DNA from: Saprospiraceae bacterium
GTDB taxonomy: Bacteria > Bacteroidota > Bacteroidia > Chitinophagales > Saprospiraceae
Assembly (NCBI GenBank): GCA_023300835.1
Contig: JALZVB010000275.1
Span: 1 to 7,805, forward strand
Length of the DNA: 7,805 nt
Direction: 5' to 3'
Of this stretch, positions 1 through 6,600 are shown one piece after another. Position 1 is the first letter of the stretch, and the number at the start of each line of letters is the position of its first letter. Under the pieces are notes generated by a model. That model was not told the origin of the DNA and made no database searches. It saw nothing but the letters and a program-made list of their open reading frames with translations. Both the position numbers and the translations under genes were made by a program.

Positions 1-322
1 GAGAGGAATGGTTATCGTTGCTCCAGGTAGTGTAAAGCCTCACCATCACTTCAAGTGTGAAGTGTATGTTCTAGGAAAAGATGAAGGTGGAAGACATACA
101 CCGTTCTTTAATGGTTATAGACCACAATTCTATTTCAGAACAACCGATGTAACTGGTGATTGTGTATTACCTGCAGGTGTAGAAATGGTTATGCCTGGCG
201 ATAATGTAACACTAGAAGTTAAATTACTAAGTCCTATTGCAATGGAGAAAGGTTTAAGATTTGCGATAAGAGAAGGTGGTAGAACTGTAGGTGCAGGTCA
301 AGTAACAGAAATACTAGCATAA
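1..322 (+). CDS. tuf: Elongation factor Tu, C-terminal part (5' truncated by window edge)
   Basis: EF-Tu is the GTPase that brings aminoacyl-tRNA to the ribosomal A site. Only the last 106 or so residues are present, read from base 2; an internal Met codon at 8 is not the gene start. The fragment covers most of beta-barrel domain 3. The EF-Tu signature GGRHTPFFNGYRPQFYFRTT is visible, and the end reads RFAIREGGRTVGAGQV, the usual EF-Tu terminus. The Ala corresponding to E. coli A375, where kirromycin-resistance changes occur, is wild type in RFAIREGG. The stretch VKPHHHFKCEVYVL has more histidines and a cysteine than most EF-Tu sequences (usually PHTKF), a modest lineage difference. The gene stops with TAA and is followed by a strong terminator, so it probably ends its own transcription unit. 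The N-terminal GTPase domain lies outside the window. Identification is certain. Confidence 0.98.
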   Translation, partial: RGMVIVAPGSVKPHHHFKCEVYVLGKDEGGRHTPFFNGYRPQFYFRTTDVTGDCVLPAGVEMVMPGDNVTLEVKLLSPIAMEKGLRFAIREGGRTVGAGQVTEILA

Positions 323-356
323 GAATTTAGTTCTTTGCAAATGATAATATAAGAGG

Positions 357-389
357 AAAATTAAGCATCTATTATAGGTGCTTAATTTT
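357..389 (+). terminator. Intrinsic terminator after tuf
   Basis: A 14-bp stem pairs 357-370 with 376-389 (one T-G wobble) around the 5-nt loop ATTAT. The right arm ends in TTTT and another T run lies at 394-398. It sits 34 nt after the tuf stop codon. The arms are A-rich on the left and T-rich on the right, so the stem is long but its base is weak. This is a standard rho-independent layout; leak-through into the tRNA is possible. Confidence 0.85.
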
Positions 390-401
390 CTGATTTTTAC
401 C

Positions 402-421
402 ATACCCATTAAGATGGGTAT
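402..421 (+). other. Perfect 8-bp hairpin upstream of tRNA-Trp
   Basis: ATACCCAT (402-409) pairs perfectly with ATGGGTAT (414-421) around the tetraloop TAAG. It lies 12 nt after the tuf terminator and 13 nt before the tRNA. The following sequence TATTTAAAG is T-rich at first but not a clean T run, so it may be a second, weaker terminator, a processing signal for the tRNA 5' end, or an inverted repeat for a regulator. Its function is unknown; only the pairing is seen. Confidence 0.5.
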
Positions 422-434
422 TATTTAAAGAAAT

Positions 435-507
435 AGGGGAATGGCTCAATTGGTAGAGCAGTGGTCTCCAAAACCGAAGGTTGCAGGTTCGAGTCCTGTT
501 TCCCCTG
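435..507 (+). tRNA. tRNA-Trp, anticodon CCA
   Basis: A full 73-nt cloverleaf can be folded by hand. The acceptor stem AGGGGAA/TTCCCCT has 7 pairs with discriminator G at 507. The D arm is GCTC/GAGC with GG at positions 18-19, and the anticodon loop CTCCAAA carries CCA at 468-470. The T arm is GCAGG/CCTGT with loop TTCGAGT. G73 fits tRNA-Trp identity. The first anticodon-stem pair (27-43) is a G-A mismatch (461 and 477) and the next is T-G. The 3' CCA is not encoded (CTA follows), so a CCA-adding enzyme must finish it. The gene lies between the tuf terminator and secE and is probably cotranscribed with the secE operon, from which it would be cut by RNase P and a 3' nuclease. Confidence 0.97.
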
Positions 508-522
508 CTATAGAGAAATATT

Positions 523-717
523 ATGAACGATGTAGTTTTATATGTAAAAGAGAGTTACAATGAATTAATTCATAAGGTAACTTGGCCAACATGGGCTAGT
601 CTTTTTAGTAATACAAGATTAGTTATAGTGGCTTCTGTGATATTATCATTACTTATATTTGTAATGGATTTGATCGCTAAAGGTGCACTTACCAGTATTT
701 ATAACTTAAACTTTTAG
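523..717 (+). CDS. secE: Preprotein translocase subunit SecE
   Basis: SecE is the small essential clamp subunit of the SecYEG channel in the inner membrane. The product has 64 residues, the short single-span form typical of most bacteria (E. coli has three spans). An amphipathic N-terminal helix (residues 1-17) is followed by the hallmark KVTWPTW (18-24), which lies on the membrane surface against SecY. One hydrophobic transmembrane helix follows at about 32-51 (LVIVASVILSLLIFVMDL). ATG at 523 is the only sensible start; it is 15 nt from the tRNA 3' end, so the ribosome entry site must lie in that spacer or overlap the tRNA. No Shine-Dalgarno motif is seen. nusG begins 8 nt after the TAG stop, the usual secE-nusG pairing. 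The sequence is ordinary and identification is secure. Confidence 0.96.
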   Translation: MNDVVLYVKESYNELIHKVTWPTWASLFSNTRLVIVASVILSLLIFVMDLIAKGALTSIYNLNF

Positions 718-725
718 TAAAGGTT

Positions 726-1271
726 ATGGCCGAAGAAACGAGATGGTATTCTTTACGTGTAATAAGCGGAAAGGAAAAGAAAATTAAGGCTTACATAGAG
801 TTAGAACTTCAGAGAAAGAAGTGGCTAGACTTTGTACCCCAAGTGCTTGTACCTAGTGAGAAAGTTTATAAGATCAGGAATGGTAAAAAAGTTATCCTTG
901 ATAGAAACATACTCCCAGGTTACATCCTTATCGAAGCACTACCTTCTAAGTTTTCAGGAGAAATAATCCAAGCTATTACTAACGTCCCCAATGTAATTCA
1001 TTTTTTAGGCAGAGGAAATCCGACGCCTATGAGACAGTCTGAAGCTAACAGAATGTTAGGTAAAGTTGATGAATCTCAAGAAGTAGGCGAATCAATGTTA
1101 GAACCATTTATAGTTGGAGAAACTATAAAAATAATTGATGGTCCTTTCAATGATTTTGTTGGTGACATTAAAGAAGTTAACGAAGAAAAGAAAAAGCTGA
1201 AGGTTATAGTTAAAATCTTTGGAAGAGGGACAGAAGTGGAACTCAATTTCATGCAAGTAGAAAAACAATAA
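726..1271 (+). CDS. nusG: Transcription termination/antitermination factor NusG
   Basis: NusG binds the RNA polymerase clamp through its N-terminal NGN domain, affects pausing, and links polymerase to Rho or the ribosome through its KOW domain. The 181-residue length is normal. The NGN domain spans roughly residues 5-112, starting with RWYSLRVISGKE and containing the family motif LPGYILIEA (63-71). The KOW domain covers about 128-181, with VGETIKIIDGPFNDFVG at 130-146 and FGRGTEVEL at 165-173. The start ATG at 726 follows secE by 8 nt; AAAGG lies just upstream but too close to be a good Shine-Dalgarno. Two in-frame TAA stops in a row end the gene. It is likely translated from the same mRNA as secE and the ribosomal proteins downstream. 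Nothing odd is seen. Confidence 0.97.
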   Translation: MAEETRWYSLRVISGKEKKIKAYIELELQRKKWLDFVPQVLVPSEKVYKIRNGKKVILDRNILPGYILIEALPSKFSGEIIQAITNVPNVIHFLGRGNPTPMRQSEANRMLGKVDESQEVGESMLEPFIVGETIKIIDGPFNDFVGDIKEVNEEKKKLKVIVKIFGRGTEVELNFMQVEKQ

Positions 1272-1295
1272 TAAACATACACAAGTCTAATAATT

Positions 1296-1739
1296 ATGGC
1301 AAAGGAAATAACAGGTTTCATTAAGTTACAGGTTAGAGGAGGAGCAGCCAATCCATCTCCTCCAGTTGGTCCAGCACTAGGTGCGAAAGGAGTCAACATA
1401 ATGGAGTTCTGTAAAAGATTTAATGCTAAAACAGAAGACAAAAAAGGTCAACTATTACCAGTAGTAGTAAGTATCTATAAGGATAAGTCTTTTGATTTTG
1501 TTATCAAAACACCTCCTGCTGCAGTTCAGCTTTTAGAAGCTGCAAAGTTGAAATCAGGTTCTGCTGTTCCCAATAGAGATAAAGTAGGGAAAGTAAGTTG
1601 GGATCAGGTTAAGACTATTGCAGAAGACAAGATGCCTGACCTTAATGCATTTAAAATTGAATCAGCTATGAAAATGATAGCAGGTACAGCAAGAAGTGCA
1701 GGTTTAGTTGTAGAAGGTACACCACCTTGGGAAGCATAA
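1296..1739 (+). CDS. rplK: Large ribosomal subunit protein uL11 (L11)
   Basis: L11 binds the GTPase-associated centre of 23S rRNA and helps translation factors and the stringent-response enzyme RelA work on the ribosome. The 147 residues match the family length. The N-terminal domain carries the conserved proline-rich turn NPSPPVGPALG (19-29) with P22 and P26, the residues linked to thiostrepton action, then GVNIMEFCKRFN. The C-terminal rRNA-binding domain (about 75-142) contains DLNAFKIESAMKMIAGTARSAG with the conserved GTARSAG-type motif. Start at ATG 1296, 24 nt after nusG, gives the expected MAKEITGFIKLQV opening. rplA follows after 59 nt that contain a probable L1-binding site, so the rplK-rplA pair is likely the L1-controlled unit, although here the site lies after rplK, not before it. 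Confidence 0.98.
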   Translation: MAKEITGFIKLQVRGGAANPSPPVGPALGAKGVNIMEFCKRFNAKTEDKKGQLLPVVVSIYKDKSFDFVIKTPPAAVQLLEAAKLKSGSAVPNRDKVGKVSWDQVKTIAEDKMPDLNAFKIESAMKMIAGTARSAGLVVEGTPPWEA

Positions 1740-1750
1740 GAATAAAGTGA

Positions 1751-1790
1751 TTTTTAATACAGGGAGTCAGAAATGACGCTATTACCTTAA
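1751..1790 (+). promoter_or_regulatory. Probable L1-binding mRNA operator before rplA
   Basis: The rplK-rplA gap contains GGGA (1762-1765), a 4-bp stem GTCA/TGAC (1766-1769 with 1774-1777) closed by the stable tetraloop GAAA, then GCTATTACC (1778-1786). AGG (1761-1763) can pair with CCT (1785-1787), leaving an uneven internal loop of 2 nt against 7 nt, and TTTA upstream can extend the stem with TAAA. The L1 site of 23S rRNA has the same plan: GGGAG before a helix, and GAAATACC after it. L1 is known to repress its own mRNA by binding such mimics. The assignment is inference from the motif and location, ending 8 nt before the rplA start. Confidence 0.65.
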
Positions 1791-1798
1791 ACTATATT

Positions 1799-2503
1799 AT
1801 GGCAAAATTAACTAAGAAGAGAAAAATAGCCAATGCTAAAGTAGATCCTGAAAAGGCCTATGATATCAATGCCGCTATGAAATTAGTCAAAGAAGTAAAT
1901 ACGGCTTCATTTGATGCCTCAGTAGATATGCACATTAGACTTGGAGTAGATCCACGTAAAGCAGATCAAGCAATTAGAGGTACCGTTTCATTACCTAATG
2001 GAACAGGAAAATCCAAGACAGTTCTTGTTCTCTGTACTCCAGATAAGGAGGAGGAAGCGAGAGCTGCTGGTGCAGATTACGTTGGCTTAGACGAATTTGT
2101 AGTTAAAATCCAAAATGGTTGGACTGACGTTGATGTTGTAATTGCAGCACCTAATGTTATGGCCCAAGTCGGTAAAATTGGTAGAATTTTAGGACCAAGA
2201 GGTTTGATGCCAAACCCTAAGTCAGGTACAGTAACACCTAATGTAGGTGCAGCTGTTCAGGATGTAAAGGGTGGTAAAATCGCTTTTAGAGTTGATAAAT
2301 TCGGAATTATCCATAATAGTATTGGTAGAGTTTCATTTTCTGCGGAAAAATTAGCAGAGAATGCTAATACACTTGTGCAGACTATTATGAAATTAAAGCC
2401 ATCTTCTGCTAAAGGAGCTTACCTTAAGACGATCAGTGTTGCAAGCACGATGAGTCCAGGTATATTGGTTGACCCTAAAACAACAGGGTCTATAATTCTA
2501 TAA
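1799..2503 (+). CDS. rplA: Large ribosomal subunit protein uL1 (L1)
   Basis: L1 forms the mobile stalk that guides deacylated tRNA out of the E site, and in many bacteria it represses its own operon. The 234 residues match the family. Domain I is built from the two ends (about 1-66 and 160-234) and domain II from the middle. The family signature GRILGPRGLMPNPKSGTVT sits at 128-146, and the RNA-contact segment KGGKIAFRVDKFGIIHNSIG at 157-176 is intact, so binding both to rRNA and to an mRNA operator is expected. ATG at 1799 gives the standard MAKLTKKRK start. The gene lies directly after the probable L1 operator. Its last codons hold a perfect hairpin (2471-2490). rplJ starts 27 nt after the TAA stop. 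Confidence 0.98.
   Translation: MAKLTKKRKIANAKVDPEKAYDINAAMKLVKEVNTASFDASVDMHIRLGVDPRKADQAIRGTVSLPNGTGKSKTVLVLCTPDKEEEARAAGADYVGLDEFVVKIQNGWTDVDVVIAAPNVMAQVGKIGRILGPRGLMPNPKSGTVTPNVGAAVQDVKGGKIAFRVDKFGIIHNSIGRVSFSAEKLAENANTLVQTIMKLKPSSAKGAYLKTISVASTMSPGILVDPKTTGSIIL
2471..2490 (+). other. Hairpin in the last codons of rplA, ahead of rplJ
   Basis: GACCCT (2471-2476) pairs perfectly with AGGGTC (2485-2490) around the 8-nt loop AAAACAAC. The T-rich stretch after it is broken by A, so it is not a standard terminator. It lies 40 nt before the rplJ start, inside codons for L1 residues DPKTTGS. It could affect rplA-rplJ coupling or rplJL control; only the pairing is seen, and function is a guess. 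Confidence 0.4.
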
Positions 2504-2530
2504 TTATTGTCAATTTTAAAAGAAGAAATC

Positions 2531-3061
2531 ATGAAAAAAGAAGATAAAAAAGCAATAGTTGCCGAATTGACAGATAAGTTCTCTGCGGCTAACTTTTTCT
2601 ATATAGCAGACTCATCATCTCTTTCAGTTGAAAAAGTGAATGACTTTAGACGTATGTGTTTCAACAAAGATGTTGAAATGAGAGTTGTAAAAAACTCGTT
2701 AGTTAAAAAAGCACTAGAGTCTATAAATGATGATAGTAGATACGATAGTATCTATGGTGCTCTTAAAGGCCAGACCGCATTGTTGTTTTCAGATACAGCT
2801 AATGCACCTGGTAAAATTCTTGAAGAGTTCAGAAAGAAAAATGATAAGCCGGTACTAAAAGCGGCTTATATAGATGCAAGTGTATACATCGGTGACGATG
2901 CAATAAAAGAGCTTGCTGCTCTTAAATCAAGAGAAGAATTAATAGGAGATGTAATTATGTTATTACAATCACCTGCTAAAAATGTTATTTCAGCACTTTC
3001 ATCTAGTGGTCAGACTATCTCAGGATTGTTAAAGACATTAGCAGATAGACCTGAATCTTAA
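2531..3061 (+). CDS. rplJ: Large ribosomal subunit protein uL10 (L10)
   Basis: L10 is the base of the ribosomal stalk: its N-terminal domain sits on 23S rRNA beside L11 and its C-terminal helix holds L7/L12 dimers. I chose the ATG at 2531, giving 176 residues beginning MKKEDKKAIVAELTDKF, as is usual for the family. A TTG at 2507 is in frame and would add 8 residues, but it is a rare start and the extension does not resemble L10. Family landmarks are VVKNSLVKKAL (52-62) and ALKGQTALLFS (77-87). The C-terminal part (about 140-176) is a helix with repeated hydrophobic positions, suited to L7/L12 binding. rplL follows after 65 nt. There is no room for a long L10 leader of the Bacillus type in the 27-nt gap after rplA. 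Confidence 0.96.
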   Translation: MKKEDKKAIVAELTDKFSAANFFYIADSSSLSVEKVNDFRRMCFNKDVEMRVVKNSLVKKALESINDDSRYDSIYGALKGQTALLFSDTANAPGKILEEFRKKNDKPVLKAAYIDASVYIGDDAIKELAALKSREELIGDVIMLLQSPAKNVISALSSSGQTISGLLKTLADRPES

Positions 3062-3081
3062 TTACGGCTTCCAAGCTAATC

Positions 3082-3097
3082 GCATCGTTATGGGTGC
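3082..3097 (+). other. Small hairpin between rplJ and rplL
   Basis: The 65-nt gap holds GCATC (3082-3086) and GGTGC (3093-3097), which pair with one T-G wobble around a 6-nt loop GTTATG. A strongly A/T stretch follows, running up to the rplL start at 3127. L7/L12 is needed in several copies per ribosome, so this unstructured A/T stretch after a hairpin could favour independent ribosome entry, or the hairpin could protect an mRNA end. This is inference from a short stem. Confidence 0.3.
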
Positions 3098-3126
3098 AAT
3101 TATTTATAATATATTAAAAATTTATC

Positions 3127-3501
3127 ATGGCAGACATTAAGTCAATTGCAGAACAGTTAGTAAACCTTACTGTTAAAGAAGTTAGCGAATTAGCTGACAT
3201 ATTGAAAGAAGAATATGGTATCGAACCTGCAGCAGCAGCAGTTGCAATGGCTCCAGCTGGAGGCGGAGATGCTGGTGGAGGAGCAGCTCAAACTGAATTT
3301 ACAGTTATGTTAACTTCTGCTGGTGGGTCTAAATTAGGCGTAGTAAAAGAAGTTAAAAATCTAATGGGTCTTGGCTTGAAAGAGGCAAAGGCACTTGTTG
3401 ATTCAGCTCCATGTGCATTGAAAGAAGGTGTTTCTAATGATGAAGCAGAATCTATCAAAGCTGCATTGGAAGGTGCTGGTGCTAGCGTTGAAATAAAGTA
3501 A
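3127..3501 (+). CDS. rplL: Large ribosomal subunit protein bL12 (L7/L12)
   Basis: L7/L12 is the multi-copy stalk protein that recruits and activates the translational GTPases (EF-Tu, EF-G, IF2, RF3). The 124-residue product shows all three parts: an N-terminal dimerisation helix pair (about 1-33, ADIKSIAEQLVNLTVKEVSEL), a flexible Ala/Gly hinge (about 34-55, EPAAAAVAMAPAGGGDAGGG), and the factor-binding C-terminal domain (57-124) with LGVVKEVKNLMGLGLKEAKALVD at 70-92. C96 stands in SAPCALKEG where E. coli has Ala, a mild change. The ATG at 3127 follows an A/T-rich stretch without a Shine-Dalgarno. A 156-nt structured gap separates it from rpoB, the usual place for a stop or slow-down between ribosomal protein and polymerase genes. 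Confidence 0.98.
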   Translation: MADIKSIAEQLVNLTVKEVSELADILKEEYGIEPAAAAVAMAPAGGGDAGGGAAQTEFTVMLTSAGGSKLGVVKEVKNLMGLGLKEAKALVDSAPCALKEGVSNDEAESIKAALEGAGASVEIK

Positions 3502-3516
3502 ACGTTTCTAGTATTG
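3488..3516 (+). promoter_or_regulatory. Possible Bacteroidetes-type promoter at the end of rplL
   Basis: TTG (3488-3490), 18 nt of spacer, then TAGTATTG (3509-3516). The Bacteroidetes housekeeping promoter is TTG about 19 nt before TAnnTTTG; the -7 box here differs only by A for the first T of TTTG. Transcription would start near 3522, after the rplL stop and before the hairpins, giving a separate rpoBC transcript. Similar matches also occur by chance in this AT-rich DNA, so confidence is low. Confidence 0.25.
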
Positions 3517-3553
3517 TTAGAAGAAATTCTTTTAGCACAAAAAGGAATAGTAA

Positions 3554-3593
3554 AGCTTAGTCGCTCTTGTAGCGGCTAAGCTATACCTATTTT
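3554..3593 (+). terminator. Hairpin in the rplL-rpoB gap, likely attenuator or processing site
   Basis: A 12-bp stem pairs AGCTTAGTCGCT (3554-3565) with AGCGGCTAAGCT (3571-3582), one T-G wobble, loop CTTGT. It is followed by ATACCTATTTT, a short and late T run, so termination would be partial. The stem can be lengthened: AAAAAGG (3539-3545) pairs with CCTATTT (3586-3592), with one mismatch. In other bacteria this gap holds an attenuator and an RNase III cut site that lower rpoBC against rplJL; the same role is inferred here. Confidence 0.65.
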
Positions 3594-3623
3594 AATCTAA
3601 CTAAAATAGAGTACGAGTTACTC
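3587..3623 (+). other. Two further hairpins in the rpoB leader
   Basis: CTATTTTA (3587-3594) pairs perfectly with TAAAATAG (3602-3609), loop ATCTAAC. GAGTA (3609-3613) pairs with TACTC (3619-3623), loop CGAGT; the two share base 3609. The first of these uses the same T run that follows the large hairpin at 3554-3582, so the two pairings compete. The remaining 34 nt up to the rpoB ATG are A/T-rich, and I see no Shine-Dalgarno. Confidence 0.5.
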
Positions 3624-3657
3624 ATATTTAATAACGGATCGGTTAAAAAATAACTAT

Positions 3658-6600
3658 ATGGCTCAGGCAAGTTTATTGGCTCCTGCTAAAATTAGACATA
3701 GTTTTGGTAAAATAAAGGCTGCTGATTACCCGGATTTATTAGAAATCCAGTTAAAATCATTTCAGGAATTCTTCCAACTAGAAACAACCCCTGAAAATCG
3801 TGGAAACGAAGGATTATTTAGCGTTTTCCAAGATAATTTTCCTATAACTGATGCAAGAAATATATTTGTTCTTGAGTTTTTAGACTATTTTATTGACCCT
3901 CCTAGATATTCTATTGCAGAATGTATGGAGAGAGGTCTTACTTACAGTGTTCCGCTCAAAGCTAAATTGAGATTATCATGTAATGATGAAGAACATGTAG
4001 ATTTCCAAACCATCGTTCAAGATGTGTTCCTTGGAAATATACCTTATATGACACCAAAAGGTACTTTTGTTATCAATGGAGCTGAGAGAGTTGTTGTTTC
4101 GCAACTACACAGATCTCCAGGTGTATTCTTTAGCCTAAACTTCCACCCTAATGGTTCTAAGATTTACTCAGCGAGAGTAATTCCATTCAAAGGAGCTTGG
4201 ATGGAATTTACAACAGACATCAACAACGTGATGTTTGCTTATATAGATAGAAAGAAAAAGTTTCCAGTAACAACATTGCTTCGAGCAATTGGATATGATT
4301 CCGATAAAGATATTCTTGAGATTTTCGGATTATCAGAAGAAATAAATACTGATGCTAAAAGCCTTAAGAAAGCAATAGGTAGAAAGTTGGCTGCCAGAGT
4401 ATTGAAAAAATGGAATGAAGATTTCGTTGATGAAGATACGGGTGAGGTTGTTACAATCGAGCGAAATGAAATTATATTAGAAAGGGATGATACCCTTGAT
4501 GAAGAAAACATAGTATTAATATCTGAGTCAGGTGTTGAAACAATTATTCTTCAGAAAGAAAGAACCGGTGAAGACGCTAAGGATTTTTCTATAATCTATC
4601 AAACATTACAGAAAGATCCATCTAGTTCAGAGCTAGAGGCTGTTACCCAGATATACAGACAATTAAGAGGTACTGATCCACCCGATGAGGAAACAGCGAG
4701 AGGTATTATTGATAAGTTGTTTTTCTCAGATAAGAGGTATAATCTTGGAGAAGTAGGTAGATATAAGATCAACCGTAAGCTTAAGCTTGACATTCCTGAA
4801 AACAATCTTGTATTAACCAAAGATGATATCATCTCGATCATCAAGTTCATTGTTGATTTAATTAATCAACGTGCTGAATTGGATGATATTGATCACCTGA
4901 GTAATAGAAGGGTGAAGACGGTTGGAGAACAATTGTACGGACAATTTGGAGTTGGACTTGCTAGAATGGCAAGAACGATAAGAGAAAGAATGAACGTAAG
5001 AGACAACGAGGTGTTTACACCTATTGATCTTATTAATGCAAGAACACTTTCTTCTGTTATAAACTCATTTTTTGGATCAAGTCAACTGTCTCAATTCTTA
5101 GATCAAACAAATCCACTTTCTGAAATCACGCATAAGAGAAGAATTTCTGCTCTAGGGCCAGGTGGTTTATCAAGAGAAAGAGCAGGATTTGAAGTAAGAG
5201 ATGTTCACTACAGTCACTACGGGAGATTGTGTACTATTGAAACACCAGAGGGACCGAACATTGGGCTAATTTCAACACTTTGTGTTTTTGCAAAAGTGAA
5301 TAAAATGGGTTTCTTAGAAACACCATATAGAAAAGTTGATAATGGCATTGTTGATCTTGGTGAAGAAATACAATATATTAGTGCGGAAGGTGAAGATTAC
5401 AAAAAAATAGCTCAAGCCAATGCACCAGTAAAGGAGAATGGAGCATTTTTAAGTGATAGAGTTAAGTGTAGAGAACATGGTGATTTTCCAGTTCTTGTAC
5501 CATCGGAAATTGAATTTATGGATGTTGCACCTAACCAGATTGTAGGTGTATCCGCTTCACTTATTCCATTCTTGGAGAATGATGATGCCAACAGAGCCCT
5601 GATGGGGTCAAACATGCAACGTCAGGCAGTTCCATTGATCAAGCCTAGGTCTCCAATTGTAGGAACAGGAATAGAAAAGAAGGTAGCACAGGATTCTAGA
5701 ATTCTTATCAATGCAGAAGGTAATGGAATTGTCCAATACGTAGATGCTAATGAGATAATAATAGAATACGATAGAAGTGAAAATGATGAACTTGTATCTT
5801 TTGTAAGTAATGTAAAGACTTATCGTCTCACTAAATTTCAGAGAACTAACCAAGGAACAACAATCAACCTTAAGCCTATTGTTAAAAAAGGGGATAGAGT
5901 TGTAAAAGGAACTTTACTTTCTGATGGATATGCAACAGAAAAAGGTGAGTTGGCATTAGGTCAAAACTTACTAGTTTCTTTCATGCCATGGAAAGGATAC
6001 AACTTTGAGGATGCGATTGTGTTATCTGAAAGAGTTGTTAGAGAAGATATATTTACATCTATACATATTGCTAGTTACGAACTAGAAGTTAGGGACACTA
6101 AGCTAGGTGAAGAGGAGTTAACTAATGATATTCCAAATGTATCAGAAGAAGCAACTAAAGACCTTGATGAGAATGGAGTTATCAGGCTAGGAGCTTGGGT
6201 AAAAGAAGGTGACATAATAATTGGTAAGATTACACCTAAGGGAGAATCTGATCCTACGCCGGAAGAGAAACTACTTAGAGCAATCTTTGGAGACAAAGCT
6301 GGTGATGTAAAAGATGCTTCGCTTAAAGCTTCACCTTCAACTAGAGGTCTTATAATAGATAAGAAGTTATTTGCTAGAGCTAAAAAGGATAAATTCCAAA
6401 AGGTTCAAGAAAAGGAACTTCTGTCTAAACTTGAAGACGTTCATGCGATTGCCTTAAATGAGCTGCGAACAATGCTTATTGATAAGTTGTTGACAATATT
6501 GAAAAGTAAGTCAGCTGCAGGTGTAAGAAGTATATACAACGAAGACTTAGTATCCAAAGGTTCTAAATTTTCTACAAAGGTTTTGAAGGATATTGACTAT

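Noticed and set aside
31..57. Histidine-rich PHHHFKCE stretch in EF-Tu, considered as a metal site.
   Set aside because: Surrounding EF-Tu domain 3 sequence is fully conserved and the change is in a variable strand, so it reads as lineage variation.
654..661. TATATTTG inside secE matches the Bacteroidetes -7 box TAnnTTTG exactly.
   Set aside because: No TTG is found at the right distance upstream, the site lies in codons for the transmembrane helix, and similar exact matches occur inside rpoB (near 3862), so it looks like chance in AT-rich coding DNA.
1076..1441. A 121-codon open frame on the minus strand across nusG and rplK.
   Set aside because: It is antisense to two well-recognised genes, and its product has no recognisable motif. 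The same holds for the minus-strand frames at 4239-4511, 4599-4850, 5412-5615, 5608-5853 and 6075-6296 within rpoB.
2507..2530. In-frame TTG as an upstream start for rplJ.
   Set aside because: It would add eight residues unlike any L10 start; ATG at 2531 gives the normal N-terminus.
3412..3414. Cysteine at L7/L12 residue 96 in place of the more common Ala or Lys.
   Set aside because: A single substitution in a variable loop; nothing in the window suggests a special redox role.
4777..4788. Palindrome AAGCTTAAGCTT in rpoB.
   Set aside because: It encodes part of the conserved RKLKLD segment and has no spacing or context that suggests a binding site.
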